Below, one piece after another: positions 25,945-37,034 of a stretch of DNA of 64,000 bases (its first letter is position 1; the number at the start of each line of letters is the position of its first letter). The stretch spans positions 87,863 through 151,862 of the forward strand of contig NZ_JAXMIH010000030.1 in assembly GCF_034366625.1 (NCBI RefSeq). The letters are read 5' to 3'. The position numbers and the translations under genes are program-made. The DNA comes from Prosthecobacter sp. (GTDB lineage Bacteria; Verrucomicrobiota; Verrucomicrobiia; Verrucomicrobiales; Verrucomicrobiaceae). The notes beneath the pieces were generated by a model. The model searched no databases. It was not told the origin of the DNA and was given only the letters and a program-made list of their open reading frames with translations.

Positions 25945-26883
25945 ATGGCAACTGCCATTCGACATCTCCTCCCGATGCCCTGTCCCATTCAGCACGCCAG
26001 CCAGCTCAGCGGCCTCAGCTCCCACGTGATCCGCATATGGGAGCGCCGCTACAACGCGCTCAGTCCCAGCCGCACCGGCACGAATCGCCGCATGTACTGC
26101 GAAGAAGCCATCAAGCGGTTGAAACTGCTGCGCGTGCTCACGGAAAACGGCCACCGCATTGGTGGTGTGGCAAGGCTTGGCACTGTGGAGCTGGAGGAAC
26201 TGGTGAAAAAGCTACCTGCAAGCGCGGTCGCTGCCCCGGAGGCGAATTTCGAGACGGCGGAGCACTTCGTGGAGGCCGCCATTGCCGCGTCGAAGAAGTA
26301 TGACTCCGACACCTTGCGCCGAGTGCTGCTCCAAGCGCGTCGGCAACTCGGCCAGCGCGGGATGCTGCATCAAGTGATTTGCCCGCTGATCATCCAGATT
26401 GGCGACAGTTGGCAGCATGGCAGTCTGCGCCCCAGCCACGAGCACATCGCCACGGCGGTGATCCGTGAACTGCTGCTGACGGCAGTGCCTGGAAGCCAGA
26501 CTGCCGCGCATGCGCCGGAACTCGTCGTCGCTACTCCGGCGGGGGAGTTGCATGAATTGGGCGCGTTGATCGTGGCGGCCTCGGCACGGGATCTTGGCTG
26601 GCATGTGACCTATCTCGGGCCGAATTTGCCGGTGGAGGAGATTTCCGCCTGCGCCATCGCCCGTCATGCGAAGGCGGTGGCGCTGAGCGTGGTTTATCCG
26701 GAAAAATGCCCGGTCATTGAGGAAAAGCTGCGGCGCATGCGCGACCTGCTGCCGCCCTCGATGGGATTGATCGTCGGCGGTCGCGCGGCGGAGAGTTATC
26801 GAGACTGTGTGGCCGTTGCTGGAATCCAGTGGGCGAGCTGTCTTCATGGCCTGGATGAGGTGCTGCTGAAGATTCAGAAGTGA
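25945..26883 (+). CDS. MerR-family regulator with B12-binding domain (CarH/LitR-type photoreceptor candidate)
   Basis: 312 residues (or 302 from the second Met). The N-terminal MerR winged helix includes IQHASQLSGLSSHVIRIWER and TNRRMYCEEAIKRLKLL. Residues about 100-185 are the helical B12 cap, and about 190-310 the Rossmann B12-binding domain. The cap has the W-x9-EH motif (W156, E166, H167) that CarH uses to hold adenosylcobalamin, and the lower-ligand His is in ELHELG (H203). The residue after W156 is Gln, where Thermus CarH has the light-state ligand His132. It probably represses neighbouring genes in the dark; its closest divergent target is the SpmAB-racemase operon 71 bases away. Confidence 0.88.
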   Translation: MATAIRHLLPMPCPIQHASQLSGLSSHVIRIWERRYNALSPSRTGTNRRMYCEEAIKRLKLLRVLTENGHRIGGVARLGTVELEELVKKLPASAVAAPEANFETAEHFVEAAIAASKKYDSDTLRRVLLQARRQLGQRGMLHQVICPLIIQIGDSWQHGSLRPSHEHIATAVIRELLLTAVPGSQTAAHAPELVVATPAGELHELGALIVAASARDLGWHVTYLGPNLPVEEISACAIARHAKAVALSVVYPEKCPVIEEKLRRMRDLLPPSMGLIVGGRAAESYRDCVAVAGIQWASCLHGLDEVLLKIQK

Positions 26884-26927
26884 CGCTGGTTGCACGCGGC
26901 GCGAGTCCCTCTAGTCTGGCCGCCATC

Positions 26928-27755
26928 ATGCTCCTTTACCGCACCGCTTCCGGCATCTTCATTGAAAACGCAGGCACTTGGCACGCCGTACCGGAAACCA
27001 ACTGGGATGCTCTCCTCGAAATCGCAGGACTGGCTGCTTACCTCTCTCAAATAGCGGCTTCTTCTCCCGCCGTCGCTGCGCCGGTCACTGAGAGCATCCT
27101 GGCCCCCATCGTCTCGCAGGAAGTCTGGGCCGCAGGCGTCACCTACTTCCGCAGCCGCACCGCCCGCATGGAGGAATCGAAAGACGCCGGTGGTGGCAGT
27201 TTTTACGACCGCGTTTATGCCGCCGAACGTCCTGAGATTTTCTTCAAAGCCACTCCGCAGCGTGTTGCGCATCCAGGCCAGGCGATGCATCTGCGCAGCG
27301 ACTCGAAATGGATGGTGCCCGAGCCGGAACTCACTCTCTGCATCAACTCACGCGGCGAAATCATCGGCTACACCGTTGGCAACGATCTTTCCTGCCGTGA
27401 CATCGAAGGCGAAAACCCGCTCTACCTGCCCCAGGCGAAGTGCTTCAAACTCTGCGCTGCTCTTGGGCCTGCCATCTTGATTCAAACAGAGGCGCCTGCT
27501 CCTACGACTCGCATCCACCTGCAAATTGACCGTGCTGGAGTCGTTGCCTTCGAAGGCGAAACGACATTGTCTCAATTGAAACGCACGCCGCAGGAACTTG
27601 CCGGGTTCCTCTATCGCGACAATACTTTCCCCACCGGCACCTTCCTCATGACTGGTACAGGCATCGTTCCAGGTGATGAATTCACGCTTCAGAGCGGCGA
27701 TGTCGTCAACATCACCATCGACGGTATCGGCACACTCATGAACCCGATGGCCTGA
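26928..27755 (+). CDS. Fumarylacetoacetate hydrolase-family protein, probable 2-keto-3-deoxy-sugar-acid dehydratase
   Basis: 275 residues from MLLYRTASGIFIENA. FAH-fold motifs include ILAPIVSQEVWAAGVTYFRS, then the metal-binding EIFFKATPQRVAHPG, WMVPEPELTLCINSRGEIIG and GYTVGNDLSCRDIEGENPLY. In the FAH family this pattern with PEPEL is near 2-keto-3-deoxy-pentonate dehydratases (the KdaD/XylX type). The downstream ketoglutarate-semialdehyde dehydrogenase would take the product, so I infer a non-phosphorylative pentonate or related pathway. A toxin-antitoxin pair lies between them. The start was moved 16 codons in from the longest frame. Confidence 0.8.
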   Translation: MLLYRTASGIFIENAGTWHAVPETNWDALLEIAGLAAYLSQIAASSPAVAAPVTESILAPIVSQEVWAAGVTYFRSRTARMEESKDAGGGSFYDRVYAAERPEIFFKATPQRVAHPGQAMHLRSDSKWMVPEPELTLCINSRGEIIGYTVGNDLSCRDIEGENPLYLPQAKCFKLCAALGPAILIQTEAPAPTTRIHLQIDRAGVVAFEGETTLSQLKRTPQELAGFLYRDNTFPTGTFLMTGTGIVPGDEFTLQSGDVVNITIDGIGTLMNPMA

Positions 27756-27796
27756 TCGGGTCTTGCCGCGATCTTCAAATCTGACATAATTCAACC

Positions 27797-27982
27797 ATGA
27801 GCAACCGCCAGATCGCCATCGACTTGATTGAGAAACTGCCGGAGGACATGCCTCTGAACGACATTGCCCGCGAGATCGAGTTCATCGCCGGAGTGCGTGA
27901 AGGTTTTGAGCAGCTCGAACGTGGCGAGGGGGTTCCGATCAACAAAGTGCGTGAGATGATGCCCTCATGGATTGTCGAGTGA
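27797..27982 (+). CDS. Antitoxin of a ParDE/RelBE-type toxin-antitoxin pair
   Basis: 61 residues, MSNRQIAIDLIEKLPEDMPL with a C-terminal REGFEQLERGEGVPINKVRE segment. This short acidic pattern is common in antitoxins paired with ParE-like toxins. It overlaps the toxin gene by 16 bases, a normal layout for such pairs. It should neutralise the toxin and autoregulate the operon. The DNA-binding fold is not certain from the sequence. Confidence 0.8.
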   Translation: MSNRQIAIDLIEKLPEDMPLNDIAREIEFIAGVREGFEQLERGEGVPINKVREMMPSWIVE

Positions 27983-28275
27983 TCATTTCGCCTCGTGCGA
28001 TTCAGGATCTACGTGAAATTGTGCGCTACATCTCCCTCGATGACCCCAAGACGGCGCGGAGATTCGGTGAAAAGCTCGTTTCAGCCGCCGAGTCTCTGGC
28101 CATTCTGCCCGAACGAGGCCGGATTGTTCCTGAATTTGATGACGCGATAACACGGGAGATCGTGGTTTATCCTTATCGCATTGTTTATCGCTACGACAAA
28201 GACGACAACACCGTCGGAATCGCCCGCTTCTGGCACGGCGCACGATTGCTGGACGAAACCGCATTTCGCTTTTAG
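27967..28275 (+). CDS. ParE/RelE-family toxin
   Basis: 102 residues. The pattern VIISPRAIQDLREIVRYISL, LAILPERGRIVPEFDD and REIVVYPYRIVYRYDKD is the RelE/ParE fold: N-terminal helices followed by a four-stranded sheet with Arg and Tyr residues. The end RFWHGARLL fits the usual ParE terminus (VxHGAR). ParE-type toxins block gyrase; RelE-types cleave mRNA on ribosomes. The sequence leans to ParE. The end is 11 bases from the aldehyde dehydrogenase start. Confidence 0.88.
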   Translation: MDCRVIISPRAIQDLREIVRYISLDDPKTARRFGEKLVSAAESLAILPERGRIVPEFDDAITREIVVYPYRIVYRYDKDDNTVGIARFWHGARLLDETAFRF

Positions 28276-28286
28276 AGACTCCCACC

Positions 28287-29870
28287 ATGACACTCAACGG
28301 ACACCACTTCATCGCCGGCCGCGAATCCGCGCCACAAAGCCATCTGTTCCACGCCTTCAATCCCACCACCAGCGCCCAGCTTGAGCCAGCTTACGGGGAC
28401 GCCACGCATGCGGAGGCCGATGAAGCCTTGCAGGCTGCGGAAGCGGCTTTCGATGGCCTGCGTCTTGCCACGCCGGAGACGCGCGCGGCGCTGCTGGATG
28501 CGATTGCCGACGAAATCACGGCGATGGGAGATGCGCTGCTCGAACGGGCGCATGCGGAGACCGCTTTGCCGATGGCACGCCTCACTGGCGAGCGCGGACG
28601 TGCCATCGGGCAGTGCAAGCTGTTCGCGGCCTTGATTCGCGAAGGTTCCTGGGCGGAGGCTCGCGTGGATCATGCGATTGCAGAACGCCAGCCGTTGCCG
28701 AAACCAGATGTGCGCCGCGTGATGATGCCAATCGGGCCAGTGGTGGTGTTTGGCGCGAGCAATTTCCCCTTCGCCATCGGTGTCGTTGGCACGGACACGG
28801 TTTGTGCGCTCGCAGCGGGATGTCCCGTCGTGGTGAAAGGCCATCCCGCGCATCCAGGCACCTGTGAGATGATGGGACGTGCGGTGGTGAATGCGCTGCA
28901 CAAGGTCGGCCTGCCTGCGGGGAGTTTTTCACTACTGCATGGCAAGGGCAACGACATCGGCATGACGTTGGTGAAACACCCGATCACACAAGCGGTGGGT
29001 TTCACCGGATCGCTTCGTGGTGGTCGTGCGCTCATGGATGTGGCCGCGGCGCGTTCGCATCCGATTCCGGTGTATGCGGAGATGGGCTCGGTGAATCCGG
29101 TGTTTATGCTGCCCGGTGCGCTCAAGGAGCGTGCCTCGAAGATCGCGGAAGCCTACGTCGGCTCGGTCACGATGGGTGTGGGCCAGTTCTGCACGAACCC
29201 CGCCATCGTGCTGGGCCTGCAAGGAGGCGAATTGAACCAGTTCATCAGCAATGCGGCGGCTCTCGCCGGCAAGGTGGCCCCGCAAACGATGTTGCATCGC
29301 GGCATTTGCGAGGCTTACGATGCCGGCACTGCCGTGTGGCAGACGATTGATGGGCTGCATCTGGCCGGACAATCCGAAACGCCGCCGAGCGAAACGGCCA
29401 CGCAGGCAGCCTGCCGCATCTTCACCACCACCATCGACGTGCTGGAGGGCAATGCTGAGTTGCAACGCGAAGTCTTCGGCCCGTGCTCGATCATCACCCA
29501 ATGTGCCAGCCTTGAGGACATGCTGCGCTACGCGAACAGCCTCGAAGGTCAACTCACTGCGACGCTGCATGGCACGGAACAGGATCTGCGCGACTTCGCA
29601 CCGCTGGTGCGTGTCTTGGAGAAGAAGGTCGGCCGCATCGTCTTCAACGGTTTCCCCACCGGCATCGAAGTCTGCCCTTCAATGCATCACGGCGGCCCGT
29701 ATCCGGCCGCGAGCCACAGCTTCTTCACCAGCATCGGCACGGCGAGCATTTACCGCTTCGTGCGTCCGGTCTGCTATCAAGGCTTCCCAGAAGATGCGCT
29801 GCCGGAGCTGCTCAAAGACTCGAACCCGCGTGGCGCGATGCGCATCGTGGACGGCGAGATGAAGCGTTAA
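28287..29870 (+). CDS. Aldehyde dehydrogenase, probable 2,5-dioxovalerate (ketoglutarate semialdehyde) dehydrogenase
   Basis: 527 residues. The catalytic Cys is C302 in VGQFCTNPAIV and the general-base Glu is E265 in YAEMGSVNPVFM. The conserved GPVVVFGASNFPFAIGVVGT and VVKGHPAHPGTCEM identify the NADP-dependent KGSADH branch rather than ordinary ALDHs. This enzyme oxidises ketoglutarate semialdehyde to 2-oxoglutarate, the last step of non-phosphorylative pentose/aldarate routes and of hydroxyproline breakdown. The FAH-family dehydratase upstream supports the sugar-acid version. Its stop is followed directly by the convergent AAA gene. Confidence 0.88.
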   Translation: MTLNGHHFIAGRESAPQSHLFHAFNPTTSAQLEPAYGDATHAEADEALQAAEAAFDGLRLATPETRAALLDAIADEITAMGDALLERAHAETALPMARLTGERGRAIGQCKLFAALIREGSWAEARVDHAIAERQPLPKPDVRRVMMPIGPVVVFGASNFPFAIGVVGTDTVCALAAGCPVVVKGHPAHPGTCEMMGRAVVNALHKVGLPAGSFSLLHGKGNDIGMTLVKHPITQAVGFTGSLRGGRALMDVAAARSHPIPVYAEMGSVNPVFMLPGALKERASKIAEAYVGSVTMGVGQFCTNPAIVLGLQGGELNQFISNAAALAGKVAPQTMLHRGICEAYDAGTAVWQTIDGLHLAGQSETPPSETATQAACRIFTTTIDVLEGNAELQREVFGPCSIITQCASLEDMLRYANSLEGQLTATLHGTEQDLRDFAPLVRVLEKKVGRIVFNGFPTGIEVCPSMHHGGPYPAASHSFFTSIGTASIYRFVRPVCYQGFPEDALPELLKDSNPRGAMRIVDGEMKR

Positions 29871-31307
29871 TCAGCGCTCCTTCTTCGTATTCGAAGGTGC
29901 GCCGAGGAATTTGCGCATGTCGTTGAAGATGCTGTCCGGGCCTTCGTGCTGTTGCGCGTGGGTGCGGACGCCTTCAAACCAATCCTGAGTGGTCGGTGCA
30001 TGTGCCTTGGCCACAGCGAGGAGCAGTTCGAGCGTGATCGGCACCGGCTGGCCGGTGTGAATGGCGGCGGAGAGTGCGAGTTCGGCGGCGCGGTCAAACA
30101 CCCACTTCAAATCGGCTCCTGAGAAGCCGTTGGTGGCTTCGATGAGGGCAGCGTTGTCAAAATTGGAGATGGGCTTGTCCTTGGCGAGCAGGTCGATGAT
30201 CTGCGCGCGTGCCGGTGCATCCGGTGGCGGCACGAAAATGGCCTGATCGAAACGACCCGGGCGGCGGAAGGCCGGATCAAGCGCCCACGGTTGATTGGTG
30301 GCACCGATGACGAGAATGCGCTGGTTATCGCTGCGGATGCCGTCCATCTCGTGCAGGAACTGGTTAACGAGGTTACGCATCTGGCTTTCGCGAATCTGGC
30401 GGCGGTCCTGGGCAAGTGAATCGAGATCGTCAAAGACGAGCACGCACGGCGCGTTGGCGCGGGCGGTTTCGAAGATCTGATGCAGGTTGCGCTCAGTGCT
30501 GCCGAAGTAGGGATCAAAAATTTCGTGCAGACCGACGGCGAGGTAGTTGCAGGGGACTTCGCCCGCGACTGCGCGGAGGATGAGCGTCTTGCCACAGCCG
30601 GGAGGTCCATAGATGAGGATGCCGCCGCCGGTTTTGCGACCGTAGGCCTTGTACAAGTCCGGGAACTGGAGCGGGTAGGTGATCTTGAGGCGGATCTCCT
30701 CCTTCAATTCCTCCATGCCACCGACATCTGCGAAAGTAACACGGCCACGCTCAGGATCGCCGGGAGCATAGAAAGTTTCAGGCCGCCAGTCGTAGGGCGG
30801 ATCATCGAAGGGATCGTCGAAGAATTCGTCGGCATCACCAGCACCAGAAGGCGGGGCTTCTTGATTCGCGGGCTCTGGAGCCGGTGCTGGCGCGGTTTTG
30901 CGCGCGTCACGGGCGGTGCGGCCGAGTTCGCGCTCCAATGCAGGATCGCTCATGGTTCCGTCGATCTGCGCGGCGCGGTCGAAGTGATCGATGGCCTTGG
31001 TGCGGTCGCCTTCGCTCAAATAAACGCGGCTCAGAAGCAGATGCGCCTGGGCGTTGGTGGGTTCGAGAAACAGCACGCGTTCGGCACGCACGGCAGCACC
31101 GGAGGTGTCTCCCTCCATGAACGAAACCTTCGCGATGCCGAGCATGGCATCGGTCTGATCCGGGTCTTCATTCAGCGCCCGGGTGAAAACCTCCCGTGCC
31201 TCATCCAGATGAAGCTCTTCCAAGCATGCGCGGCCATAGAGCAACAGCAGGGAAAGATTGTTCGGCGACTGTTGCAGGGCGTCGCGTAGTGCGGAGGATT
31301 TTGGCAT
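29871..31307 (-). CDS. TPR-AAA ATPase
   Basis: 478 residues from MPKSSALRDALQQ (31307). Residues 15-120 are about three TPR repeats (NEDPDQTDAMLGIAKVSFME, LEPTNAQAHLLLSRVYLSEG). A Pro/Ala/Asp-rich linker (about 138-180) leads to a classic AAA domain: DVGGMEELKEEIRLKITYPL, Walker A GPPGCGKT (234-241), Walker B VLVFDDLDSL, then GATNQPWALDPAFRRPGRFD with the Arg fingers. Walker B has Asp-Asp (293-294) where most AAA proteins have Asp-Glu. It resembles bacterial AAA proteins of the Cdc48/spastin type, probably an unfoldase or remodeller whose TPRs bind a client. Target unknown. Confidence 0.85.
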   Translation of the reverse strand: MPKSSALRDALQQSPNNLSLLLLYGRACLEELHLDEAREVFTRALNEDPDQTDAMLGIAKVSFMEGDTSGAAVRAERVLFLEPTNAQAHLLLSRVYLSEGDRTKAIDHFDRAAQIDGTMSDPALERELGRTARDARKTAPAPAPEPANQEAPPSGAGDADEFFDDPFDDPPYDWRPETFYAPGDPERGRVTFADVGGMEELKEEIRLKITYPLQFPDLYKAYGRKTGGGILIYGPPGCGKTLILRAVAGEVPCNYLAVGLHEIFDPYFGSTERNLHQIFETARANAPCVLVFDDLDSLAQDRRQIRESQMRNLVNQFLHEMDGIRSDNQRILVIGATNQPWALDPAFRRPGRFDQAIFVPPPDAPARAQIIDLLAKDKPISNFDNAALIEATNGFSGADLKWVFDRAAELALSAAIHTGQPVPITLELLLAVAKAHAPTTQDWFEGVRTHAQQHEGPDSIFNDMRKFLGAPSNTKKER

Positions 31308-31536
31308 GGTCTTGAGGGTGAGACAGCCGCAGGGGCGATCACGCTGAGATTTAAGAGCGCATGAAGCGTGCCGCCAATGATTTCTTGGCAAGTGGCCTTC
31401 ACAATCTGTGTGGGAAACCGTCTCGCCGCGGAATCTCACGTGCTTGCATGCTCACGACCGTGGCTTCTCCGAACAAACAAGCGCACGGCATGAGTAATGC
31501 CGCAGATTGTGTGACAGATGTCAGAGCGTGAACTGC

Positions 31537-33975
<2,439 letters not shown>

Positions 33976-34172
33976 AATGCTGTTCCCCTGGGTTTTGAGG
34001 GCGGTCATACTCCCACCGATGGGGGAGATAGCAAGGTGTTTGATCGAAGCGCCATCTGCCCGCTCCTCATGTGAAAAAAGCCCGTCAGGAGGATGGACGA
34101 TTGCAAAAGACCCCTCATAATGGCGTTTCTGTCACCCACCAACCTGCGGGTCTTCTGTGCCTGCATCCAACC

Positions 34173-35966
34173 ATGCCAACCGCCACAGCTTCTGCTCCCC
34201 CCTCGTCTGTTCCTGCTCAAACTCTGCGCAACGCCGTCATCCGGCTCGCTGGAAATTCCCAAGATGGCATTCAGTCCATCGGCGGCTTCCTCGCCCGTCT
34301 CGCGGGCCGCACGCAGCATGATGTGATGACCTACATGACCATCCCGTCCACGATTTCGGGCGGTCCTTCGATCTTCCAGCTTCACCTTGGCTCCGGTCAC
34401 GTCCTCACGGCGGGTGATGAGGCGGACGTGTTGGTGGCCTTTTACCAGCACAGCTACGACAGCCACATCGGCTCTCTGCGCGAAGGCGGCATCTGCATCT
34501 ATGAGTCCGCGGAGGTCACGGAATTCAAAAACGAGCGTGGCATCCACCACATCGGTGTGCCGTTCACCGCCGCCACCATCGAGGCCCTCGGCGGCAGCGC
34601 CCGCGACCGAGGCAAGAACATGTTTGTTCTCGGCCTCCTCTGTGCCGTTTATCAGCTCGACCGTGACAAGCTCGCTGGCATCGTTTCGCGCCAGTTCGGC
34701 AAGAAGGATGAAAGCGTGCTGCGCAATGCGATGCTCGCCTTCGACGCGGGCTATGCCTATCCCATCGGTGACATCGGCACCTTCAATTTCGAGGAAGGCG
34801 AGCACAAGGACGAGCACCGTCTTAGCACTGACGGCAACACCTTGATGACCATGGGCCTGATCGCCGCCGGTGTGCGCTACGGCTCCGCGTATCCGATCAC
34901 TCCTTGGTCCAGCATCATGGAAACCCTGCGCAGCGAGCTGCCGAAATACGGTGGCATCTATGTGCAGGCCGAAGATGAACTCGCCGCCGTCTCGATGACC
35001 ATCGGCGCGGCTTATGCGGGCCATCTTGCCGTTACCGGCAGCGCGGGTCCGGGCCTCAGCCTGAAGATGGAAGCTCTCAGCTATGCCAGCATGGCTGAGA
35101 TTCCGCTCATCGTCATCAATGTGCAGCGCGGCGGCCCCTCCACCGGTCTGCCGACGAGCGTGGAGCAGTCGGATTTGCTGCAAGCCATCTACGGCAGCCA
35201 CGGTGACTGTCCGCGCATCGTGCTCGCCCCGCAGGATGTGGAAGATTGCTTCTACATCGCTCTCGAAGCCGGCAAACTTGCCCGCGAATATTCCTGTCCG
35301 GTCATCATTCTCAGCGATCAAGGCCTCAGCAGCCGCATCGAGGCCTTCACCGAGCCTGATCTCGACAAATGCTGGGTCGAACCCATGCTCGACATCGCGG
35401 AGCGTGCCGCAGACTTCAAACCCTACCCGCTCGACAGCGTCACCCGCCACGCGCCACCCGGAGCCAAGATGGCCAGCGGACGTTATCCGCACGTCACAGG
35501 TTTGGAGCACGACGAATGGGGGCATCCATCCGGCAATCCCAAGATGCACCAGAAGATGACTGACAAGCGCCGCAACAAGCTCATTGAGCTGAGCAAGAAG
35601 CTGCCGCTGCCGGAAATCTACGGCGAGCAGCAGGGAGACGTGCTCCTCGTCGGCTGGGGCAGCACTTATGGCCCGATCAAGGAAAGCGTGAACCGCATGC
35701 TCTCCGAAGGCCACAAGGTCGGCGCGATTCACATCCGCCATGTGCATCCAATGCCTGCGAAACTCGACACTATCTTTGCGAAGTTCAAAAAGGTCGTTGT
35801 CGTCGAGATGAACGACTCCGGCATGTATGGTTACGGCCAGCTCGCCACCATGCTGCGCGCCAGCCTGGCTGATCCCAAAATCCAGTCCGTGTGCAAGACT
35901 GACGGCCTCAACTTCCGCATCCGCGAGATCGTCACCGGTGTGGAAAAGGTGATGGCCGCCAACTGA
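34173..35966 (+). CDS. korA: 2-oxoacid:ferredoxin oxidoreductase, fused gamma-alpha subunit (KorA)
   Basis: 597 residues from MPTATASAPPSS. The first 190 residues are the gamma-type domain (AGNSQDGIQSIGGFLARLAG, VLTAGDEADVLVAFYQHSYD). The alpha part follows with GNTLMTMGLIAAGVRYGSAY, PITPWSSIMETLRSELPKYG, QAEDELAAVSMTIGAAYAGH and TGSAGPGLSLKMEALSYASM. Together with KorB it oxidises 2-oxoglutarate (or another 2-oxoacid) to the acyl-CoA and reduces ferredoxin, serving the TCA cycle. korB follows after 40 bases. No ferredoxin gene or separate delta subunit is adjacent, so an external ferredoxin must be used. Confidence 0.93.
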   Translation: MPTATASAPPSSVPAQTLRNAVIRLAGNSQDGIQSIGGFLARLAGRTQHDVMTYMTIPSTISGGPSIFQLHLGSGHVLTAGDEADVLVAFYQHSYDSHIGSLREGGICIYESAEVTEFKNERGIHHIGVPFTAATIEALGGSARDRGKNMFVLGLLCAVYQLDRDKLAGIVSRQFGKKDESVLRNAMLAFDAGYAYPIGDIGTFNFEEGEHKDEHRLSTDGNTLMTMGLIAAGVRYGSAYPITPWSSIMETLRSELPKYGGIYVQAEDELAAVSMTIGAAYAGHLAVTGSAGPGLSLKMEALSYASMAEIPLIVINVQRGGPSTGLPTSVEQSDLLQAIYGSHGDCPRIVLAPQDVEDCFYIALEAGKLAREYSCPVIILSDQGLSSRIEAFTEPDLDKCWVEPMLDIAERAADFKPYPLDSVTRHAPPGAKMASGRYPHVTGLEHDEWGHPSGNPKMHQKMTDKRRNKLIELSKKLPLPEIYGEQQGDVLLVGWGSTYGPIKESVNRMLSEGHKVGAIHIRHVHPMPAKLDTIFAKFKKVVVVEMNDSGMYGYGQLATMLRASLADPKIQSVCKTDGLNFRIREIVTGVEKVMAAN

Positions 35967-36006
35967 TCTTTTCCTCCGATTCTTCGAACTTTTTATCCCA
36001 ACCACC

Positions 36007-36927
36007 ATGTCCACCGCCACTCTGGAAGCCCCCGCTCCCGCCGCACCACCTGCCGACGGCAAGCTCACCAAAAAAATGCTCACCGCCGACCACCCGACAT
36101 GGTGTCCGGGTTGCGGTGACTTCGCCGTCCTCGCTGCATTCTACAAGGTGCTCGAAAAGCTCCAATACCCGCACGAGAAGATCGTCTGCGTCGCCGGCAT
36201 CGGCTGCTCCTCACGCTTTCCGTACTTTGTGAACAGCCACGGCATCCATTTCATCCATGGCCGCGCTTTGCCGCTGGCCACCGGCATCTCTCTGAGCCGT
36301 CCAGACGTGCATGTCTTCGTCTTTGGCGGTGATGGCGACGGCTTCTCCATCGGCGGCAATCACCTCAACCACGCGGCGCGCAAAAACATCAAGCTGACCT
36401 ACGTCATCATGGACAACTTCGTCTATGGCCTGACCAAGAAGCAGACCAGTCCTACCAGCCCGCAGGGCTTCAAATCCAAGACCGACCCCACCGGCAGCAT
36501 CGACCGCCCCATCAATCCGATGAAGCAGCTCCTCGCCAGCGGTGCCACCTTCATCGCCCGCACGCACGCCGCGCAGGTGAAGCACATGATGGACGTCTTT
36601 GAACGCGCCATCCTCCACGACGGATTCAGCGTCGTCGAGTGCCTCAGCGAGTGCATCATGTTCTACGAAGGTTCATTCGACGACAGTTGGCCGAAAAAAG
36701 GCGGTGTTTTCGAAACTATCGACGAAACCCAGCATGACGTGAAAGACGACGTCTCCGCCTACAAGCTCGCCGACCAGCCGTCTCCCGGCAAATTCGGCGT
36801 CTTCTACGATGTGGACCGTCCGACCAAGAACGAGATGGAGCAAAAGTGGATCGATTCCACCCAGGCAAAACTGGGCGGAGTCAGCCAGAAGGATATCCTC
36901 AAGAAGCGCCTCGAGATGATGCGCTAG
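36007..36927 (+). CDS. korB: 2-oxoacid:ferredoxin oxidoreductase beta subunit (KorB)
   Basis: 306 residues. The TPP-binding beta subunit shows HPTWCPGCGDFAVLAAFYKV with the first cluster cysteines, GIGCSSRFPYFVNSHGIHFI and the TPP/Mg motif VFGGDGDGFSIGGNHLNHAA, then MDNFVYGLTKKQTSPTSPQG. The CxxC pair and the later Cys fit a [4Fe-4S] cluster. It pairs with KorA just upstream. A GTCAAG-rich repeat array follows the stop. Confidence 0.94.
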   Translation: MSTATLEAPAPAAPPADGKLTKKMLTADHPTWCPGCGDFAVLAAFYKVLEKLQYPHEKIVCVAGIGCSSRFPYFVNSHGIHFIHGRALPLATGISLSRPDVHVFVFGGDGDGFSIGGNHLNHAARKNIKLTYVIMDNFVYGLTKKQTSPTSPQGFKSKTDPTGSIDRPINPMKQLLASGATFIARTHAAQVKHMMDVFERAILHDGFSVVECLSECIMFYEGSFDDSWPKKGGVFETIDETQHDVKDDVSAYKLADQPSPGKFGVFYDVDRPTKNEMEQKWIDSTQAKLGGVSQKDILKKRLEMMR

Positions 36928-36933
36928 TTCTTG

Positions 36934-37026
36934 GTCAAGGAGTCAAGAAAGTGGTCAAGCATGGTCAAGACGGTTACGGCACGACTCTTGACCGCTACTT
37001 GACCTTCTTGACGGCGAAGCCTTGAC
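36934..37026. repeat. GTCAAG/CTTGAC inverted repeat array
   Basis: Between korB and the MBL gene there are four GTCAAG hexamers on the plus strand (36934, 36942, 36954, 36964) followed by four CTTGAC hexamers (36987, 36998, 37007, 37021). Spacing within each half is 8-14 bases, so the block reads as a degenerate palindrome around 36978. CGACTCTTGACC and neighbours could fold into stems. It may be an operator array or a small mobile palindromic repeat; it is not a simple terminator because no T-run follows. Confidence 0.7.
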
Positions 37027-37034
37027 TCCCGCTC

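Noticed and set aside
34005..36083. Long open frame (692 codons) on the minus strand over korA
   Set aside because: It is a codon shadow of korA in GC-rich DNA, His/Asp/Gly-rich with no domain; korA has all its family motifs on the plus strand.
36934..37026. Could the GTCAAG array be a CRISPR?
   Set aside because: Repeats are 6 bases with variable short gaps and half are inverted; no spacers of constant size and no cas genes.
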